Shown here piece after piece: positions 60,350 through 64,000 of a stretch of 64,000 bases of DNA. Numbering within the stretch: the stretch's first letter is position 1; each line of letters starts with the position of its first letter. This DNA is from JBCBDX01 sp039822005 (GTDB taxonomy: Bacteria; Pseudomonadota; Alphaproteobacteria; Rhizobiales; Rhizobiaceae). The notes beneath the pieces are model-generated. The model saw only the letters and a program-made list of their open reading frames with translations, had not been told where the DNA came from and ran no database searches. The translations under genes and the position numbers were made by a program. The stretch spans positions 1 to 64,000 of the forward strand of contig JBCBMZ010000005.1 in NCBI GenBank assembly GCA_039822005.1, read 5' to 3'.

Positions 60350-62176
60350 ATGGCACTCCGCAACATCGCGATCATCGCGCACGTCGACCATGGCAAAACA
60401 ACCCTCGTCGATGAGCTTCTCAAACAATCCGGTGTTTACCGCGACAATCAGCAGGTCACCGAACGGGCCATGGATTCCGGTGACATCGAAAAAGAGCGTG
60501 GCATCACCATTCTCGCAAAGGCCACGTCGGTGGAATGGGAAGGCACGCGTATTAACATCGTCGACACGCCAGGTCACGCCGATTTCGGTGGTGAGGTTGA
60601 GCGCATTCTCAATATGGTGGACGGTGCTGTGCTCCTGGTGGATGCAGCTGAAGGCCCCATGCCACAAACGAAATTTGTCGTGGGCAAAGCATTGAAAGTC
60701 GGCCTTCGTCCCATCGTCGCCGTCAACAAGATCGACCGCCCCGACGCACGTGCCGAAGAGGTGGTCAATGAAGTGTTCGATTTGTTTGCCGCGCTCGATG
60801 CAACTGATGAACAGCTCGACTTTCCGATCCTTTATGGTTCCGGCCGGGACGGCTGGATGGATGAGAACGCGGAAAAGCCGGAAGACGCCTCACTCAAACC
60901 GCTCTTTGATCTGATCTTGAAACATGTGCCGGAACCCACCGTTGCAGCCGGCGAGTTTCGTATGATCGGAACAATCCTTGAGGCCAACCCGTTTTTGGGC
61001 CGGATCATTACTGGGCGTATTCACTCCGGTTCCATCAAACCAAACCAGACGATCAAGGTACTCAATCAAAATGGTGAGTTGCTGGAAAGCGGCCGTATCT
61101 CCAAGATCTTGGCCTTTCGCGGTCTGGAGCGTCAGCCGATCGACGAGGGTATTGCCGGGGATATCGTCGCCATCGCGGGCCTGCAAAAGGGTACGGTCGC
61201 CGACACTTTCTGCGATCCATCGTTTAGCGAACCATTGCAGGCGCAACCGATCGATCCACCAACGGTGACCATGAGTTTTATTGTCAACGACTCCCCGCTC
61301 GCCGGCACTGAGGGTGACAAGGTCACGAGCCGCGTTATCCGTGACCGCCTGCTAAAAGAAGCGGAAGGCAACGTCGCGCTGAAAATCGAAGATTCGGCTG
61401 AAAAAGATTCCTTTTTCGTGTCCGGTCGCGGTGAACTGCAACTAGCCGTTTTGATCGAAACCATGCGCCGCGAAGGTTTTGAACTGTCCATCTCACGTCC
61501 AAGGGTCGTGATGCAAAAAGATGAAAACGGTCAACTGCTGGAACCGATCGAGGAAGTCGTCATCGACGTTGATGATGAACACTCAGGCACAGTTGTCCAA
61601 AAGATGCAGGAACGCAAAGGCGACATGCTTGAACTGCGCCCTTCAGGCGGCGATCGCGTTAGACTGGTCTTTCATGCGCCAACGCGCGGCCTTATTGGCT
61701 ACCAGTCTGAATTGATGACCGACACCAAGGGAACGGCCATCATGAACCGCTTGTTCCATGAATACGCGCCCTATCGGGGAGAAATCAAAGGTCGGATCAA
61801 CGGCGTTCTTATTTCGATGGAACAGGGTGAGGCGGTCGCCTATGCGCTCTTCAATTTGGAAGATCGCGGCCCAATGGTCATCGACCCCGGCGCGAAAGTA
61901 TATCAAGGCATGATCATCGGCGTCCACACACGCGACAATGATTTGGAAGTCAATGTGCTAAAGGGCAAAAAACTGACCAATGTTCGTGCAGCGGGCAAGG
62001 ACGATGCGGTCAAACTGACACCGCCGATCAAAATGACGCTGGAACGCGCATTGTCGTGGATTCAAGATGATGAATTGGTGGAAGTCACGCCCAAATCAAT
62101 CCGCTTGCGCAAGCTCTACCTTGATCCTCACGAACGCAAACGGTTTGAAAAAAGCCGCAACGCACTGGCTTCCTGA
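60350..62176 (+). CDS. typA: Ribosome-dependent GTPase TypA/BipA
   Basis: TypA/BipA is a translational GTPase of the EF-G family that binds ribosomes under stress and in cold growth. The 608 residues begin MALRNIAIIAHVDHGKTTLV (G1 at about 10-17), followed by RGITILAK, DTPGHADFGGEVERIL, and NKIDRP. The C-terminal part includes the domain III-V sequence and the BipA-specific TPKSIRLRKLYLDPHERKRF. The ATG at 60350 is chosen over an upstream in-frame ATG at 60221. Confidence 0.96.
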   Translation: MALRNIAIIAHVDHGKTTLVDELLKQSGVYRDNQQVTERAMDSGDIEKERGITILAKATSVEWEGTRINIVDTPGHADFGGEVERILNMVDGAVLLVDAAEGPMPQTKFVVGKALKVGLRPIVAVNKIDRPDARAEEVVNEVFDLFAALDATDEQLDFPILYGSGRDGWMDENAEKPEDASLKPLFDLILKHVPEPTVAAGEFRMIGTILEANPFLGRIITGRIHSGSIKPNQTIKVLNQNGELLESGRISKILAFRGLERQPIDEGIAGDIVAIAGLQKGTVADTFCDPSFSEPLQAQPIDPPTVTMSFIVNDSPLAGTEGDKVTSRVIRDRLLKEAEGNVALKIEDSAEKDSFFVSGRGELQLAVLIETMRREGFELSISRPRVVMQKDENGQLLEPIEEVVIDVDDEHSGTVVQKMQERKGDMLELRPSGGDRVRLVFHAPTRGLIGYQSELMTDTKGTAIMNRLFHEYAPYRGEIKGRINGVLISMEQGEAVAYALFNLEDRGPMVIDPGAKVYQGMIIGVHTRDNDLEVNVLKGKKLTNVRAAGKDDAVKLTPPIKMTLERALSWIQDDELVEVTPKSIRLRKLYLDPHERKRFEKSRNALAS

Positions 62177-62266
62177 CCCATAACTTGCGTGTCGAAACTG
62201 TGAAAAAAGGCAAGGGTAACCTCTGCAAGGTTGCCGCAAGAGCCATCCTGCATCATGGTATGCGTG

Positions 62267-62773
62267 ATGAGTTTGTTAACCATAGACATACGCCCGGCAA
62301 CGGTGGAGGATTGCGCGTCGATCGCGCATGTCCACGCTACCGCTTGGCAGCATGCCTATGCGGGTATTCTGCCGCATGCCTCTCTGTTGTCGATGATCAG
62401 CCGCCGAAACGCGGATTGGTGGTCGCGTGCTGTCAAACGGGGCACGTGTATTATGGCCGCGGAAATGGCAGGTGAAGTGGTCGGTTACATCACCTATGGG
62501 CTGAACCGTGCACGATCTTTGCCACAAGACGGCGAGATTTACGAACTCTATCTGCTACCAGAATATCAGGGGGTGGGGCTCGGTAAGCGCATGTTCGATT
62601 CAGCCAGACGCGAATTGCACCGGCACGGCTGCCAAGGTCTTGTTATCTGGACCTTGGAGGAAAATGTGAATGCCAACGCATTTTATGCCAATATGGGCGG
62701 TGAAGATGTGGCGGAAGGCCATGAAATCTTCTCTGGCAAGTCGATCAAGAAAATCGCCTACGTCTGGCGTTAG
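62267..62773 (+). CDS. GNAT acetyltransferase
   Basis: A GNAT-fold acetyltransferase of about 168 residues. The N-terminal IDIRPATVEDCASIAHVHATAW and the CoA-binding LYLLPEYQGVGLGKRMFDSA are clear, with NVNANAFYANMGG near the C-terminus. The start is uncertain: ATGs at 62255 and 62267 both lack strong ribosome-binding sites. The substrate is unknown. It converges on a secreted-protein gene. Confidence 0.85.
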   Translation: MSLLTIDIRPATVEDCASIAHVHATAWQHAYAGILPHASLLSMISRRNADWWSRAVKRGTCIMAAEMAGEVVGYITYGLNRARSLPQDGEIYELYLLPEYQGVGLGKRMFDSARRELHRHGCQGLVIWTLEENVNANAFYANMGGEDVAEGHEIFSGKSIKKIAYVWR

Positions 62774-62787
62774 CAGCTCATGCCCAC

Positions 62788-63402
62788 TCAAGGGCCGAAA
62801 CTGCGTGATGGAAAGCCCGAAAAACGACCCTCGTCGCCTACATAGCTCGGCTCATCGATACGACAGCGAAACGTGTCTAATAGCGTATCGGCAGCTTGGC
62901 GCGCCAATATGTTGGCATTGGCATTGGCGCGCGCATCGACATAGGCAATGATGCAGCCTTCGCCATCGCCATCGCCAGCTTGTGCAACCTTGGAAACAAC
63001 CAAAACCTGGCCCCGTGTATTTTCCGATGGCGACCCGGTGCCGGGATCGGGATGATCAACGAACCACCGCAAAATTGTAGCGCGTGGGATACCGTCATGA
63101 ATGCGCCATTCGATGGTGTCATTAACCGAGTTGAAAGACTGAAAGCTCTCCCACGCGCCCTCGCCGTACCAATCGCCCACATAGCCGTAGAATATCGACG
63201 TTCTCAGATCATATTCTGAAAACAAAATTCCGTATCCCTTAAATCCTTCGCAGGCAAAAGATGCACCAATCTCATCAGCGTCAAAAACCGTGCAACTATC
63301 GCCGACATCGAGCTGTGTGTATTCACTGGAGACCGTCTGCGCATGAACCGGTGTGACAAAAACCAAAGTCGCAAGGGCCAAAAGAAATCTGAACATATTC
63401 AT
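62788..63402 (-). CDS. Exported protein of unknown function
   Basis: A 204-residue protein with a signal peptide at about 1-22 (ending PVHAQ). The mature chain has four cysteines (GDSCTVF, SFACEGF, GEGCIIA, TFRCRID), probably two disulfides, and a central aromatic part (YDLRTSIFYGYVGDWYGEG). I do not recognise a named domain, although similar proteins occur in rhizobial genomes as far as I recall. Periplasmic location is likely. Confidence 0.72.
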   Translation of the reverse strand: MNMFRFLLALATLVFVTPVHAQTVSSEYTQLDVGDSCTVFDADEIGASFACEGFKGYGILFSEYDLRTSIFYGYVGDWYGEGAWESFQSFNSVNDTIEWRIHDGIPRATILRWFVDHPDPGTGSPSENTRGQVLVVSKVAQAGDGDGEGCIIAYVDARANANANILARQAADTLLDTFRCRIDEPSYVGDEGRFSGFPSRSFGP

Positions 63403-63536
63403 GGCAAAGTTCCGTTTCTGGTCTTATGACACGCCTACCGCGACAGGCCAATGACACACCGCACTGATCTAAGGTCTTGTTGCGCGATGGGGCACAACAC
63501 GCTTAGACAAAGCCAGTTTTCAGGAGCAAACACAGC

Positions 63537-64000
63537 ATGCGCATCGATGCGATATCCATCGGCGACAATCCGCCAGAAGACGTCAATGTTATCATTGAAG
63601 TGCCGATGGGCGGACATCCCATTAAGTATGAGATGGACAAGGAAGCGGGAACTTTGGTCGTTGACCGCTTTCTTTACACCCCAATGTCATACCCCGGTAA
63701 CTACGGTTTTGTGCCGCATACACTGTCCGATGATGGCGACCCGATTGATGTATTAATCGCCAACACGCGTCCGCTTGTTCCCGGCTGCGTGATCAATGCG
63801 CGCCCCATTGGCGTTATGTTGATGGAGGACAATTCGGGCCAGGATGAAAAAGTCATCGCTGTGCCTTCACACCATCTGACCAAACGTTATGACAAAGTGC
63901 ACAATTACTCCGACCTGCCGGAAATAACCCTGCAGCAGATCGAACATTTCTTTGAACACTATAAAGACCTTGAGCCCGGAAAATGGGTGAAAACCGGCGG
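63537..64000 (+). CDS. ppa: Inorganic pyrophosphatase (5' part, cut by window end)
   Basis: Soluble family I pyrophosphatase, which drives biosynthesis by hydrolysing diphosphate. The 154 codons in the window include IIEVPMGGHPIKYEMDKE, the strand FLYTPMSYPGNYGFVPHT and the PPase signature DDGDPIDVL (metal-binding aspartates), then GQDEKVIAVP and the FFEHYKDLEPGKWV helix. An AGGAG is about ten bases before the ATG. The reading frame is open to the window edge, and about 20 residues are missing. Confidence 0.95.
   Translation, partial: MRIDAISIGDNPPEDVNVIIEVPMGGHPIKYEMDKEAGTLVVDRFLYTPMSYPGNYGFVPHTLSDDGDPIDVLIANTRPLVPGCVINARPIGVMLMEDNSGQDEKVIAVPSHHLTKRYDKVHNYSDLPEITLQQIEHFFEHYKDLEPGKWVKTG

Overview
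The window reads as a chromosomal backbone segment of an alphaproteobacterium of the order Hyphomicrobiales (Rhizobiales). The evidence is the gene content and order: an mdh-sucCDAB-lpd TCA operon next to zapE, a lipoprotein closely resembling Brucella Omp19, the run ffh / ftsY / mtaB / dapF / ccmABCDG / acnA, the small DUF2794 and DUF1223 proteins, IalB next to rlmN, and argG, typA and ppa. The GC content looks moderate (not computed). A sulfolipid operon and a bicarbonate transporter would fit a marine or phosphate-poor habitat, but that is inference. There are no rRNA or tRNA genes, no insertion sequence, no prophage and no CRISPR array that I can see.

Region by region. 0.2-5.6 kb: an EamA-type exporter; rplS, trmD and rimM on the minus strand; xerC, a TraB/GumN protein and a small secreted protein on the plus strand. 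5.6-15.1 kb: one long minus-strand TCA operon (mdh, sucC, sucD, sucA, sucB, lpd, then a DUF2867 gene). It is preceded by a 364-base leader with three inverted repeats. 15.5-20.8 kb: zapE, omp19, and the translation/secretion operon ffh - membrane protein - two tandem acetyltransferases - rpsP. 20.8-23.2 kb: an accessory-looking pocket with a decayed Asp/Glu-racemase-like gene, a 46-codon ORF whose ribosome-binding site lies in a hairpin, and an SbtA/SbtB bicarbonate transporter pair. 23.2-31.4 kb: yciB, ftsY, mtaB, dapF, a stop-interrupted reading frame, a Nudix hydrolase and the cytochrome c maturation genes ccmG, ccmD, ccmC, ccmB and ccmA. 31.6-34.3 kb: acnA with a strong bidirectional terminator.

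34.4-40.8 kb is the most regulated part: a monohaem cytochrome c, the sulfoquinovosyl diacylglycerol operon sqdB-sqdD-sqdC, and, divergent from it, a tandem glycine riboswitch that leads into a DadA-type D-amino-acid dehydrogenase. A DUF1223 protein follows. 41.1-50.1 kb: DUF2794, an acetyltransferase, a Bax-inhibitor-1 protein, an ABC permease/ATPase pair (ybbP/ybbA) divergent from tesA, thpR, a pterin carbinolamine dehydratase, a DUF1232 protein, an ECF sigma factor without an adjacent anti-sigma gene, and IalB. 50.2-64 kb: rlmN, a membrane protein, a LysE exporter, a PAP2 phosphatase, argG, a membrane-tethered TAXI protein, an M3 oligopeptidase, an aldo/keto reductase, a site-2 protease with CBS domains, typA, an acetyltransferase, a secreted protein and the 5' part of ppa, which runs off the window.

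Most of the window is ordinary housekeeping DNA. I see no clearly undescribed multi-gene system. The observations most worth testing are the glycine riboswitch on dadA with a legible ribosome-binding-site switch, the SbtA/SbtB pocket with its decayed neighbour, the small ORF behind an SD-sequestering hairpin, and the palindromic leader of the TCA operon.
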